In this document: positions 38,101 to 53,100 of the stretch, piece after piece
How the letters are laid out: each line of letters begins with the position of its first letter
Numbering within the stretch: position 1 is the stretch's first letter
NCBI RefSeq assembly: GCF_000471905.2
Contig: NW_006497511.1
Location: forward strand, 1,427,436 to 1,491,435
Direction: 5' to 3'
Source: Amborella trichopoda
Taxonomy: Eukaryota > Streptophyta > Magnoliopsida > Amborellales > Amborellaceae
Length of the DNA stretch: 64,000 nt
The notes under the pieces: model-generated
Database searches by the model: none
Told to the model about the DNA's origin: nothing
Seen by the model: only the letters and a program-made list of their open reading frames with translations
Translations under genes and position numbers: made by a program

Positions 38101-41100
38101 TACCCAACCAGGGACAAAAGCAGAAGACCAAATAGAAGAGAAGAGAGGGGCAAAGGAGGGTTCATCCATTAAAAAAAGCTCGAATCTAAAGGGTTTGTTG
38201 ATACAAGGGATCGAGTTGGTATCTAAAAGGATAGGTCTGTGATCTGATGTGGATTTTGGGAGGACACTGGAGCAAGTACCACCCTCCCACGCTTGGTTCA
38301 CGAGGAATCGGTCTATTTTGGTCAAAATGGAATCTGTAGTATCGTTGGACCAGGTAAAGGAAGCCCCAAATAAGGGAATGTCTATGAGAGGAACGCTCTC
38401 AATGAAACCATTAAAGGACCTCACCGAAGAGGTTAGACGGCCACCAGTGGATTTCTCATGGGGCCATCTAACTGAGTTAAAGTCTCTCCCTAGAAGCCAA
38501 GGGGTATTAGATGGGGGAGTCCGAGCCAGAGCCCTAAGTTCCTGCCACAAATTTTCTCCAATAGAGGGGCTGTTAAGGTCGTAGACCAAGGTGGTCTGGA
38601 AGGGAAGATTATCGGAGACTCTCCTAAACATGATTGAAACCAAGTATTCAAATAGAAGAAATACCCTGTAAGATGGTAGGATTCCAGATTACCCAGATAC
38701 CCCCGCATGCCTAGGGAATCTTTGGCTACCCAAGCAACAGGGATACGCCCAAAGGTTTCCCTAATCAGGGTTATCTGGGGAAGGAAGCTTGGTTTCAAAA
38801 ATTGCTAAGATAGTGGCGAAATTGGACATAACTAAAGAGAGAATAACAGTGAGCTTGGCATGGCAGCCAAGACCCCTAATGTTCCAACATAAGACCTTCA
38901 TCTAGGTGAGTTAGGGTGGCGAGAGGATCTTCTTGCAGATCTCTTTTTAGAAGGACGAACTCCTATTGGTATCATAGTTAATCCCTGAATGAAGCTGAGA
39001 TAGTTCCCTAGACACCTTAGAAGATGAAGGAGAAGAGGTTACATATGGCGCTACTGCTTCCGCCCTAAGGTGGTCAGAAATTGCCAATATATCTCCATCG
39101 AATGAAAGTTGTTGTCTTCAACCTTGGCCTCCAAATAAGCCCCATTCTTATCGATCCTCTCTATCTCCCTAGAGTCAGCGGCTACTGAAGACTGGATGTC
39201 AGAGAAGAATTCAAGGTCCAGAGAGAAATTTGAGGTCCTGAGAGAAATTTAGAAGGGCTTACGGTATCTGAACTCCTGGGGGAATTGTTTGTAGGGCAGC
39301 AAGGGAGACAGAGGGTTCTATCAAGGATGTGGAGGATGGGTTTGATGGGGGGAAGAAATAGTTGAGGGGAGGAATGCAGGGGGGTAGGTTTCCTCCCGAG
39401 GCTTGTGCAGCATTGAGAGCGAGGTTCATCTCCAACAGGATTGGGACCCGCTCATCTAGGTCTCAGAAGAGAAGACCTGTGCCAGGTGGGTTGGGGAGAG
39501 GGGGAGCGAAAGGGTTTGAAAGAGGGGGATTTTCTGGTGTTGATCCTATCAAAACGAAAAGAGGGGGGCTGGTGTAGGAGTCGGGAGGGGAGATGGGAAC
39601 CCTAGGTAGTTGATGTATTGGGGGTAAGGTAGGGGGTTTGTGGTAATGGGGGGGCCTGGGTCTATCGATGGAGTTGAGCTAGGCAGAGCCTGGTTTGAAA
39701 AATCCATTTGGATTTGGTACCAACCAGGGAAGGCTGGTTTCTGTTTTTGACAGGGCATTTGGGGGGATGAGAAAGGGTTATGAGATTCCGACGGGTGCAG
39801 GGGGAATGGTTATGGGTGTGAAGGTTTTGGGGGGAGGAAGAGAATCAGGAGTCAGTGAGCTCCGGCAGGGGCTTGGGAATGGGATAAGAGAGGCGATATT
39901 GGTGATGAGATAGTGGTAGGAGAGAGAGGGTTGTTGCCATCATTGCAGCCGGACGGGATTCGAAAGAAGGAAATCACCTCCAGAGGTTCTAGAGAGGAAG
40001 ACAAAAGAGCAGGGAGAAGGAAGGGTAGAGAATTGGGACTTGAAATTTGGGCCACGAAGAACGGGAAGCAATGACAAGTGGGACAGTGAAGAGGGATGGT
40101 GAGTCAGTAGCATAGTTGTTGGAAACGCCTAGGAACCCGAATCGCTTTAGGAAACGGAATCACGGAATCGTGGCTAGCTAAAAGATTCCTATCTTAGGAA
40201 TCGTTGTCCATATAATAGGAATCGCTAGGAACGAGATTCCTAGTTTTTGAGAATCGTGTTTCGACCGAAAAAGATCAAAGTTTTATCCACATATGGAATC
40301 GAGATTCCATCAATTTGGAATCGAGATTCCCATTCCCCTGGAATCGACACTCCAGGAGTCCAGATTCATTAATATGCGGGATCGAGTTTCCGACATCTAT
40401 GGAATTGAGTTTCTGATATATGTGGAACAAAGATATGTTGTTTTGAACCATGATTCTATCATATTTGGAATCAAGTTTCTGAAGTATATGGATCAAAGAT
40501 TCATGCCAGTTTGAGATCGAGATTTACAATAATATGGACTATGGAATGCGTTTGACGACCCCTACCAGGAATCAAGATTTCATTTTTATGGAGAATGAAG
40601 CCACAAGCACATCTTAATCCTTATCAACTTTAGAACCTAAATTGGATGTCTCTTTTTAGAAGGTTTTCCAAATTTGAAAGTAATTGTGTTGACTATTGAA
40701 CTTATGATCATTATATGTAAAAGACACATATTTTCTAAATTGTGATTTTCACTTCATTATTAAAGACAAAATAGAATTATGTCTACGCCATGGTTTTACT
40801 TTTAATTGTATGTATTGTATTTACGAGTTATATTTTAAATTTAAAGTAAAGGCCGTTCAGGGTAGAACAAGTAAAATAATGAAACCTTACAATCACTGGA
40901 AGCATAGATTTCTACTTCAATTGATGTAGAATCAAGATTTAATCCTCATTAGAATCCATATCAGTATATTTGGGAACATCTACCGACAATTAATGGGTTC
41001 AAGTTTCTAAAGATGTGTTGGATTGAGATTCTGAAATTAAGGAATTGAGTTTCCTTGTTTCTGATAAATGATTTCTAATGATGTGTTGAATCGAGATTCC

Positions 41101-44100
41101 GAAATTAAGGAATCAAGTTTCCTTAATTCCAAAAAATAGTTTCTAAATATGTGTTGAATCGAGAATCCGAAATTAAGGAATTGAGTTTCCTTAGTTCCGA
41201 AAAATGGCTTCCGTGGAGATTCCTTAGCGAAAAGGTAGAATCAGGTTTCGAAACTGAAAATGCAAGGTCTGTGGAGAGATTCTAGTAACTATGGTCAGTA
41301 GTAGGTGGTTGTGTATTAACTACAACCACCCTTGGGGATAGCAGGGGCAACATGTGGCAGCCACGAAATATATGTCGCCCTTGAGCTCTGAGATTGAAGT
41401 CTAGGGGCTTGGGAAATCTGGGCATGTACACAAGTGGGACACGTGGAGGAAGGATCATGATCTCTGTTAAGGAGACCATTAATGGGGAGGAATGATGATG
41501 AGTCAGAGGGCGGCTTCAACGAGGCGATCATCAATACATGTGGCTGGGAGGTACCCCCACATTAATGGAGGGAGAGGGGCACAGATGTCGAAGTAATCTG
41601 ACGGTTCACGAGGGTAGGGTTTGGAGGTTGACGGGTGGCCATGATTAGGGTTAGAATCTTGAGGTGGAGGAGCAAGTGGAGGGCAGACGAATGAGGGATC
41701 TGGACGCTGCTCTTGGGAGAAAGGATGGATGGAGGAATTTGTGGTACCGAAGTATGGCGCGGAGCACCTTTCTTACGGTGGACCGCAGTCCAACCATCGA
41801 GATCAAGGGCATGTCATTCAAGGCGAGTAAGGCCCTGCATAGAAACCGCAATGAGATAAGAAAGGCCAAAACAATGCACTACTAGGAACTCTGGGATCGG
41901 ATCTTCAGTAGAAGACTCGATAAGGAGGACCATTTTCCCTAAAGGGAGAGAATCTACTGATTTCCAGTTGACAGAGATGAACTTCCTGCAACTATTTCCT
42001 AGAGCTTTGAAAACACTATTGGTCGAAAGGTGAAGAATTATTCCTTCTAGTGTAATCCAAACTTCCTTAGACTTTTGGGCTCCTGCTTACAAACTCCACT
42101 TTTGTAAATACAAGAGGGCTCCTCTAAAAGTAAGGTTTCCTTTAGGGAGAATCTAAGGTTTGAAGTGCTCAGGGAAAGAGACCATGTACTTTCCATTGTG
42201 AAGCAATGTAGAAAAAATGTGGGGGTTCTTGAATGTCCTCTGCAGCCAAAAGTTGATACCTATAGTATCATTGTGTTTTGGTTAAAATGACCCTATATCG
42301 GAGTCATCCAAAGCTGAAACACGGTCAGAGATTTCAAGAGTTGTATAAAGCCAAATATGGGGATGGGTTTGGGAGAATGAACATGGTAATCTTGGAGCGA
42401 ATTTGGTGGAGGGTTGACAGGATGGGGGGTTTGGGAAGATGGTTGAGTCTTGGAAGCGGTCACATGTGCGTAACTTCAAGGGGAAGCTGAAGGGGGGAGA
42501 AAAGTTTTCTGGGGACGAAAGTAAGGGTTGAGGGGGACATTGTAAGGAGTAGGATTAGGGAGAGGGGCCAGATTTCTAGGATTAGAGCGAAAAGGTTTCC
42601 TGGGTGGAGATTGAGTCTTGAAGATGAGGTATCTAACTGGGGGGTAGTTTTTCCGGGGAGCTAGGGGAGGTTGAAGGTGGTGGGGGTTCCTGTTTTGCAG
42701 AGGTGGTTGGAAATGGTGGGGGTTTTTGGGATTCCTAAGGGGGGGTTGTTGCTTGAGAAGGTGGGGGGTTTGTAGTAGAGGGTTCTTATATAAGCAATAG
42801 CCAGAGATGAACTCTGAATGGTATACAATAACATGTATAAGCACTGAAAGTTACAAGTGAGACATTCATGTGAAATTCTGCCGCATTGTGCTTCTCTTGA
42901 AAGTAAAAACATTAGCCTTGTAGTAAATAGACAAAGATTTAACCTAAAACTTTAGCTTGTGGCTCTTCTGGATTTAGGTTTTGATTGCCTAGGGGAGTGA
43001 CACATCACGGTATATGTTTTTTATCAAAAAGGTACTGAGACAAGCAGGTTATTGATTGGATCTATATTGATTCCATTCAGAAATCATGAAACGATCATTA
43101 TTCTTCATGGACCGCATCTTCCAAGGCATCTTTCCACAGGGAAGCTTTTGCTCAACCTTTGTTGGTGAAATGATCTTGACTTCCTATTAGTCACATGGTT
43201 TTATCCTGAGGTCATTCTCACCAAATAAGAATCCAATTAGCAAGATTTAAGAAAGAGAAACTGACCCTGAACAATCAACAGCCACCGCAGACAACAATAG
43301 ATAATTTATAAATAAGAAATTCATGAGTGACTAACCATTATCCTTCAAGTCAAATTCCATAAAATCAAGTCAAGAAAATAAAATGAGTCTAGCTTTCCTA
43401 TGAAAGAGAAGTCAATCATGTGGTTTTCTTTCCTAAAATAGAGTCCCTCACCGAAACTATGGCACAATGGCAACCAATACCTACAAAACATCAATGAACA
43501 GTACTAAGGGGGGGGGGAAAAAACATTTTCATAACCATGTGTCGGTAAGGGGCACTCAGATGTCAGATCCTCAAGAAAAAAAATTTGATAAATTCAGGTA
43601 AGCCAAAGTTAAAACTAGAATTTCATAATCCGGGCACTATAGAACCAATAAAATAAAATAAAATGAATTGCAGAGTTCTACATTCAAAAGGACTGATTTC
43701 ACAAATTTCCGAACTTATCTTAAGTAGATCACAGGATTTACCTCCCTGTTGGACAGCCACAAATTTGGAGAAAATTTCATCAAATAAAATGTCAATCCTG
43801 CTTATATGAACACAGAATTCTACTGCAACACCACCAACACGAGCAAATTGTTCTTTGATCTCCAGGTGAAAAGACCTGCTTCCATCCTGTCCATTTTGAT
43901 CCTGTTTGTCAATTCGGTTGTGGAATGCCACTGATATGTATGAGAACACTTCATCAACATAGCCTGTGACCAACTCTATCAGGTAAGGCATTATGGTAAC
44001 TCTGATAGAATCTAGAGTTCTTGGAAGATCAATAACGCCATGAGCATGACCATCATACAGTCTCAGTGCCATGTCCAATGCCCCCATCCAGTCACCTGCC

Positions 44101-47100
44101 CTTCGCAGCACTTGAATACGCTCTTTCCATGGAAGAAGCCGAGAAATTAATAGGTGTGAGGGCCCTAGAATATAAATACTTGCCCCTCTTACAGCAATGG
44201 AATTATGATAAGCCTTCTCAGGGTTACCGAATGAATTTGTGAAGAGAGTATGATAGACAATGACATCATCCCCTCCAGAAGCACCTTGAATGAAACTTGT
44301 TCGATGAATCTCATTTCCTTCCTTTGTAAACAAACATAGTTGTCCTTTCAAGGTTAGAACCACCAGCATCTGTAAGTAAGCCACAATTCATCTAAAATAA
44401 TATCATATACTTAATTAATTAACCTGAGGAAAACAAAAATATAGAGGTCCAAAGGAGAACATGAAAAACCAGGGAGCAGAACCGTGAAGTGCTAAATCAA
44501 GTAATATCATGCAAAAAGGAATAAACTCCTCTCAACTCACCCTATCATCCAACCATGAGACGCCTATTGCTGCACTATCAAGGCTCCACTCATTGTTTAT
44601 TTTCAGCTCTGCTTTTCTCAATGTTGCTACTTGGACTTTTCGGTCCCACGCAATTGCAATCAATGAAGCCCTATCTAACCCCTCTATTTTCATAGATGGC
44701 GCAGCATGATCATCATGACAATAATGTATAACGTACAAGTAACAAATTAGCATAAGCAGCAAGATCGTCATAACAATCCATATGAATAATATAATATTAG
44801 AATAAAAAGTGAACTGTACCAGTAGACACATCTCGTAAATTAGTTGCACATTTCCATGCTGTATAAGGCAAAGAACCTTCCCGTACCCCATCAGGCCTTG
44901 AAAGCCTTTCATAGGCCTCCACAGATGAAGGACCAAGCTTTACCTGAAAGAAGTGTCACTGCTTTTAATGACTGCAACCATTGACAAATGGAAGCACAAG
45001 GAGTTTCATTCTGCCATAGTTTCGGAAACCAGCGAAAAATGAAAGCATCTGGTATTGCAGAGCCTCGCAGAGATCCATACCACAAGAGCAGTGTGATGGT
45101 TGACAAATATCACAACTCCTTCCTCTTCAATTGAAGATCCATCATTGAAAAGCTTCCATCCTGAATCACCTCCGACTACACCACCAACAACACCTCCCAC
45201 CATGCTACCAAGCCCGCTCGAAGAAACCATACTGCCACCCTGGATGGATGCCATACGACCAACTTGAATATCTTCAAACAGAAGCGGAGAAGCAGATAGA
45301 ACTGTGCCTGTTTTTTGCCCATCGAAAAGACACTGCAAGACCACAAACCCATCTTCAACCAAGGAAAGAAGCCAACACAGAATTACAACAGAAAATATGA
45401 TGACATAAAGGATCTCGTTCTGGGACAAATTTGATGATGTATCCAAACCTGAGTTTTAACTGAGAACCTATTCAATAAAGGAACAACTGCAAAAGTATGC
45501 AGCAGAACTAAGCCTTTGCAATCACCACTGATTACTCTAAATTGCCGTGTAACTTGTGAATCCTGCCCCTGGAAGAATAAATGAACTATTGGAGCTGTAT
45601 GTTCCCCAGTCAATACTTTCACAGATGCTCCTTTCTGAACATCCCAAACTGTTATATTGGCATTTCCATAACCAACTAAAAGCAAATCCCCTTGAAGATT
45701 GAAGCACATGGCCGTTATAGGAGGATGAGACTTTTCACCAGGAGACCCCAGCATAAACACCTGAAAACTACTAAAGCAGAATTAAAATAAGCAGTGACCA
45801 AGTTGTGAAGATCCTGAACGGTAGAAAGTTCTAACTAATTAATGGAAGGAAGTCAAGAGCTCGCAAAAGTTATACCAATAAATAAAAGAAATATATGAAT
45901 CTTTGATCTCTCTAGAACACGTTCACTCTTTTAGAGATGCACATACCAATACATGTAAGAGAAGCAATTCTGTTCTTTTCATACTTGTATTGTTCTTAAG
46001 AGTATTTCATAAAACACAGAGCATGAAGGTCTTTCACCATCAGTTGTTCTACATATCTGGGTGATTTCATTATGCCCTCATACTTAATTAGAACTACTTT
46101 GTCCGCAACATTTGCTTTCTGCCATGGTATTAGATGTCGATGTGAACATCTTTGTCCACCATGTGCTTTTATGATTGAACAGATTATATATTAGTCCACT
46201 AGATGGAATGCATGTATGTATGAATCCATTTATCTATGTATCTCTATATGCATATATCCATGTACATATGTAAATGCCTATGTGTGTATAAATGTATGTA
46301 TATGTGTGTATTCAAATGCAAAAATATCAATAGAATCCAAGATCCCTCTAGATCTGAGAACAGGTTCTGCATTCCTTACATCAATTGTGTGAAATATGCC
46401 ATATATGGGGGAAAAGTATGGAAATACATGGGTGATTTGCATATTAAAAGTTCCGCAAACTTGCTAAAAATAACAGCAAAGTCATTACATAGATTTCAAG
46501 TTATTTTTAAGCAGGAAGCGCCATTAGTGCAGCCAATATAAAATTGCATGTACTATTCAGAATTACTTTTTACAAGTCATATTATGGGTGTACGACACAA
46601 GATCATGTAAATTTGTTAAAGCCATTAGGCTAATGTCTCAAGGCAACAGAGGACTTTTAACAGTTCATCTTAATTTGACACAGCATGCAAAAATGGACTG
46701 CAGAAAAGGGGGGGAGGAGGGGCAATAAGGAAACTGGATAGCTTCACATTTTGGTACTAGCATTTTTGCATCAAAAATGAATCTGCCTTGTTCATTTGTT
46801 GATGGAGCCAAGCATTGCATGCTGAAAATAGAAGATGCATCCATGCCACACAGACCAAATTGAATCCTAGTTAACAAGGCCATAACATAACTCAATGCAA
46901 CAGAACTTGGGGGGGTTCAAACAGGTGAGCCCAATCATAGCCTTCATTTTACCAGAGTTGTGAAGAAACGTGCTGTTAGTAGTACCAGATGGCAATTTCG
47001 AGCAATGTCTTGTTGATTATGATGTTAATTTTGGGCCACACTGTGTCCCAGTCGAATCCCATGCTGACCTAGCCAAAAAGAAAAATGTGTACTATTATAT

Positions 47101-50100
47101 TAATTATAGTTGTTGGAAACGTCTGTGATTCCGAATCGTTTCTGGAATCAGAATCAAGTGTATCAAAAGTTTCGGAATCTAGGAATTGTTGTCCGTGCGA
47201 TTCGGATTTGAGAAAATTGATTTTCACCATTTCGTAATCGCAATTTAAAAAATTAAGGATCGTGTTTCCTAGTTGCAAGAATCGATGACCCTTCATGTTG
47301 GAATCGCGTTTCATACCTATATGGAATCACACATGCCACTTGTTTCGGTGGATGCTGGAGTCGTAATTCCTACAAATAAGGAATCGTGATTCCTAAAATT
47401 CTAGAATCGTTTTTCCCATCAACTTGGAATCAACATTCTCACCATTCCGGAATCGTGAGATTCTCCCCTTATAAGAATTAACCAATTCCCTCCGGTATAT
47501 GAGAGAAGTATTTAAAAAATATATAAATTTACCCATTATTACAAGATCCAATTTTGGCTTGTATATACTCAGTCCAAGGCTCCAAGTACTAAATGTCAAC
47601 CTTTATGATATATTTGTGGAGAATCCCATACAATGGACGCGGTCTACTGATAACCCTATGATGCCTACATGGTCTGGAGCTAGTCTACGGCATACAAGGA
47701 GTGAGAAAAAGTGCAATCTCTTTTCCTTGAATTATAAAATAAGTACATGACATAGTAATTATTCTTTGTTAAATGTAGTTTTGAGTCTTTTGACTTTTGA
47801 AAATTGAGTTATTCAAATTTTAGTCAATTTCTTAGATATTTAATGATTAATTTAACCTAAAATACTACACTGGGCACTTCGCTCATATCCTTATTATCTT
47901 CTTATTTTACTTCAACAAAAGCATTTTTATCCTCTTATTCAACTTAAAGAAATGACGGTGCCGATCATATATTAAACATTATTACATTAGTAGTTTAGTA
48001 CCCACACCATTTACCAAACAATATGAACTTTGAAGTAACATATGTTTTCAGTATTATTTATTCTTGGTAAGAGTTCTTAAAAAGTAACATGGAATGAATG
48101 ATGGAAATTTGTAAATAAGAAAATAAAAAATTTAACATATTACTTATATTTTAAATTTTGATTTTATTGACGTGTGTAACAACTTCAAATTCTCTCACAC
48201 TCTCATACATGTCACGCTCACTCATGATTGAGCACACATCGAAGGGTTTCTGCATGCTCTCCCTATGCTCACATATTACTCATATTTTAATTTTTGATTT
48301 TATTGCCACGTGCAACAACTTCAAATTCTCTCACGCTCTCATACATGTCGCACTCACTCATGATTGAGCACATATCGAAGGGTGTCTGCTCTCCCTATGC
48401 TCACATTGCTTCCTGACAACATGGATTCACAATTCCTTAACACTTTGAATCAACGTTTAGCATAAGTAGAATCGCATTGTTGTGTAGCAATGAATCGCGA
48501 TGTTTGCGATATAGAAACTTGATTCCAAACAACATGGATTCGCAATTCAAAAAAATTTAGAATCCACGTTTCTCACAACCAGAATCGCATTCTTGTGTAG
48601 CTAAAAATCATAAAGTCCTCGATATGGAATCTTGATTCCGGCAATCCAAGAATCGAGATTCCTAACCTAGGTGAAATCATGTTCCACAAAAGAAGAAAAC
48701 GTGATTCCCTTCCTTTAGAATCGACTTTCGCCAGAAGAAATGCCGAATCGAGATTCCGAAACGGAATCGCTATCCTCATAGGTGATTCGGGTAACTATAA
48801 TATTAATATCACGGTACACATTTATCCTTTTCTTTGTAATAGTCGTGCTATCCAGTAACCATATGAGAAATGTGCACATATCAGCCCTCGCATATATGAA
48901 ATGGTTTTGGAATGAGTCCTGCATATTCTAACATCATTATTTGAATAACTTCGGATATTCCAACAATATGTAGTGAGCATGTTTCAATTGTAATTCTGTT
49001 CTATGAGTTCTATAACCCATTTTCCATCATGTGGTTTAACGTATGGAGATTCTTCAAAACAAGTTTCTTCATGTAACTATACTAGCATGACCCGCAAGTG
49101 GCCAGATCCAGCAGTTGGGCCTCCAGTTCCTGGATATTTCTTTCATATGTAAAACTGTGGATGATACAATGGTCCATCTAATACTACGTTGTCCTTCTAG
49201 GTAATGTCGACATTCTTTCTTTGACTTGTATGGAAATCATTAGTTGATCCAAGTGACTTTTAGGTTAAGCCAAAAAGGTTTGCCACAGGAGATTGTACCA
49301 ACAAAATTTGGAATGACTTGAAAAGAATGAGGAAGGCAGAATAGCATCTTTATAAGGATTCATGTGAGCTTGGACATAATCCACAACAAAGTGAAGGCAT
49401 GGTAATCAAAATAGTCCAGAGAAAAATTGCACGATTTCGGAGATTTGGACCTCATTCACAAATGGCGAGTTTTGGAGAAGGGTTGTCAAAGAATCATTGT
49501 TTTATTATGCCAAATAAAATAACACTTGTAGAATTTTAGCCATTGCAACTTAACAACCAGTGTCATCAGAACTGGACCACCATTGAATCGGTGAGGGGTC
49601 TGTTCAAGTCAAAACCAGTCTCTGCCTAAAGAAACTATAGGAAAGATTGTTTAGAAATATAAAATATAGCCCAGCTAGTCTAGCAAATCAAAACCAACAG
49701 ATCTAACTAGCTAAACTAGTCAGAATTTAAATTTGACTAGTTTTCCACGAAGTTTTTTTTTTTATTCAGTTTAGACCATATTGCGCCAAGGCACCAACTA
49801 GTGGTCTACTCAGCCTGTCAAATCCATTTTCAATAACTATGATGATAAAAGAGGCAAAAAGGCGCAATCATAAAAATTAGACAAGCATTCATCATGATAT
49901 AGAAAAGGTAGCAACAAGAACTACTAAACCAAACATAAGCTAGAGATTTGACCAATGTTTTAAAAAACGGTCCGCCCAACACCTAGGCAGCCAGAAAAAA
50001 ATTTCCGCACACCTCGACCCAGACGCCCCTACACGGGCGGTTGTACCTAGGCGGGCGCCCAGGTGGGCTAAGCGGCCGCCCAGCGCCCAGTTCTGGCAAA

Positions 50101-53100
50101 AGCCCAGGGCAGTGGGGCGTTTTATCGTATTTAAATTCGCCCAAAAGGGCAAAGGAGGCCATTTTGACCCCCAAGTTTGTATAAAAAAGTTTTGGGGTTT
50201 ATTTTTTAACCCCAAAGTGAAAAAAAAAGAAACCCCCAATCTTAAACTTAGTTCTGAGAATCTAAAGTAATTTCTGAAAATCAAAAGTGCTTTTTGTGGA
50301 TTGAAAAAGTTTTCTTTTCTCATTGAATTATATTTAGGGTGCTATTGGTGGTATAAAAAGACTTTTGAGTTGATTCGTAGCTCAATTGAAGTAACCAACA
50401 TCCAAAATCAGAGATTGGGTAGAAAAGGCCAGTCTGTAATCTTTATTTGAGTTTTATTTTTTTCAATTTGAGATGTCTTTTGGGGGCCCAATAGTGGTGG
50501 AGATCCGGGATGGAAATATTGTGTTAACCCTGATAATAATGACAAAAATAATATTATGTACAATTTCTATAGACATGTTTCTAATGCCAGCATAAATAGA
50601 TTCAAGAAACATCTTGCAGGTATTAGAGGTGATGTTGCCCCATGTAAGAAAGTCTCAGATCTTGTAAAGAAAGAAATTTTGGAATACATTGAAGGTGAAA
50701 AGAGTAAAAACATTGCCAAAAAAAAAGGATATAGCAAAATTAAAGTCAGGGGTCCATATTTTTTATAATAATATTGACATTGAAGAAGATGATGAAGAGG
50801 GAGAATAAGAGGTAGCCATGGTTGGTACTCAGAGCTCTAAGACCAAGAGGGCTTTTGGGTCTAAGAAGCCTTGTATGAGAGGGCCTATAGATAGTTTTTT
50901 TATCCCTAGCCTTGAGACAGTAATTGAGAAAGGCAATGAGGAAAGGGGAAAAAACAATAAAAATAGATTTAAGAAGGAATATAAAGCCAGGGTGATTGAG
51001 TATATTGCTCGGTGGTTTTACCATGCGCGCATTTCTTTGAACAATGCTCACTTGAATAGCTTCCATACAATGTGGGAAGCAATTGGGCAATTTGAGCCAC
51101 GTTTGAAAGCTCCAACTCCTTATGAGATTGGAGAGCCACTATTGAAGCAAGAAGTCGAGTACACTAATGAATATCTCAAGACTCATAAGGAAGGATAGGC
51201 TAAATTTGGGGGTTTTTTAATGACAGATATGTGGAGTGATAGGAGAAAGAGGAGTAACATGAATTTGTTAGTAAATTGTCCTATGGTTACAATTTTTTTG
51301 CGCTCAATCGATGCTTCCAATGATATTCATAATGCACATTATATATTTTCTTTCATTGATAAGGGCATTGAGGAGGTTGGAGAGGAACTTGTAATCAAGT
51401 GGTCACAGATAATGTTGCTCCCAATCTAGCTGCAAATCAGTTACTTCGACAGAAGAGGCCTTGTATATTTTGGACTCCTTGCGCTGCACATTGCGTAGAT
51501 CTTATGCTTGAGGCAATTAGTGAATTGCCTACTATTAAAGGAATTATTTGTAAGGCTAAGGAGGTTACAATCTTCATATACAATCACATATTTACCCTTA
51601 GCATGATGCGCAAGTTTACAAAAAATAGAGAGTTAATGACGCCTGGGGTCACTAGATTTGTCACTGCCTACCTTAGTCTACAGAGCATGTATAAGAGGAG
51701 GATCGCATTAAGGACTATGTTTGCTTTAAAGGAGTGGAGTAGGTATAAGTGGTCTAGATATGCCAAGAGAAAGAAGACATGAGATATTGTTCTTTCGAAA
51801 TATTTTTGACATGGGGTGAAGCATGCAATATTAGTATTTCTTTCCTTGGTGAAGGTCTTGCGCTTGGTTGATGCTGATAAGCCCTCCATGGGCTTTATAT
51901 ATGATGCAATGGAAAGGGCTAAGAATGAGATTGCAGAGAATTTGAGCAATGATGCAACCAAGTATGCCCTAATTTGGGAGATTATAGATGACAAATGGGA
52001 TAGGCAGCTCCATAGACCATTGCATGCAGCGGTATACTACTTGAACCCCAAATTCTTTTATGCAGATGCAGATATTGAGTCAAAAGGGATAATTATGGAA
52101 GGTCTTAATGAGTGCCTTGAGAAATTAGTTGCTAATCCACATATCCAAGATAAGTCATCAATTGAAGAGCTAATTTCGTACAAGTGTTCTTTGATGTCAT
52201 TTGGGAAAGATATGGCATTAAGACAGAGAAACAAAGACGAACCAGGTAGTATTCTTTTGACTTTTGTTTTATAAATTATAAATTTATAATTTTCTTTTAA
52301 GTTTCAACTTTCAAGTTCTGATAATATTAAATACCTAAAGGTTGTCACATATTGAAGCCCAATGGTAGAGACAACATGGGAGTAGCGATCCAAACCTCCA
52401 AAAGATGGCTATACGGATCTTGAGTTTGACAACTACATCTTCTGGTTGTGAGCGCAATTGGAGTTCGTTTGAGATGGTATTTTACTATTTTATAATTTTT
52501 TATGCTTTTTTTGTTTATAAGTTCATTTTGTAATATAGATTCATAAAAGGTAAGAAGATCATAGACTCATAGAAGTTACTTATGCATTATTTTTCCTTAT
52601 AAGTGCATACAAAGAGAAGAAATAGGCTTGAGCAAAAGAAGCTCAATGACTTGATTTTTGTTAGAGAGAATCAAAGGCTCAAGGAGAAGAAAAACCAGCT
52701 AAAGAAGGATCCTATCTCTTCGAAAGCCATGGAGAATGCTTCAGTTTGGCTAGTTAGTGACCCTCGTACTGAGGAGGTCTTCCCTGTGGAGGGTTTGACA
52801 TGGGAAACGGTCGAGGAGGCTTTGGGGCAAGCTTCTGATCCTAGGAGGGCCACTCGAGCAACTTCTTCTGCTGGTACTTCACATAGGGAGATAGAGGAAG
52901 AGAAGGCAGATTCAAAAGAATCTCTGGAAGAAGAGGAATATGTTAAAGAGGGTGATGATAATGATGACGGCCTCAATTCTGAAGCAGATGAAAGCAATGA
53001 AGATGATGATTTTGATTCTTATTGATGTCTTGATTGTCTTCTCTCTTCTTTTGTAGTAACTTTATTGCACCATCTTGGTTTGAGCTTTAGACATTTGGAC

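Larger units (their letters stand above)
34657..38901 (-). pseudogene. L1 ORF2: endonuclease, reverse transcriptase, RNase H (disabled)
   Basis: Starts MKVLCWNIRGLG at 38901, the usual beginning of plant L1 endonucleases. A long open piece (37390-38643) carries STSDHRPILLD and the RT entry RARGPDGFLVAILQNFWD. RT continues with GRGLKQGDALSPFVF near 37000 and the active site LLYADDTL near 36855. The thumb and connection region lies at 36110-36769 (ETLPSSYLGLPLCLGKLGKH). The zf-RVT region is at about 35780-36100. RNase H begins LKLNRDVSSLGNPGSFGIGV near 35190, with the usual Asp of the DGSS motif position followed by Val. A few stops and frameshifts separate these pieces, fewer than in the other elements. 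Confidence 0.9.
34657..42700 (-). mobile_element. L1-type LINE in VPS8 intron 6
   Basis: A long minus-strand LINE. ORF2 lies at 34657-38901. The ORF1-like, Pro-rich and basic region lies upstream at about 38.9-42.7 kb, with a segment reading WTTVRHRKKGAPRH near 41790. A 1183-bp hAT-type element (40111-41293) is inserted in it. The host LINE sequence resumes cleanly on both sides. The 5' limit and the exact ORF1 start are not determined. No clear poly(A) tail was found, because the 3' end abuts the duplicated segment and the T-rich tract. Confidence 0.8.
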
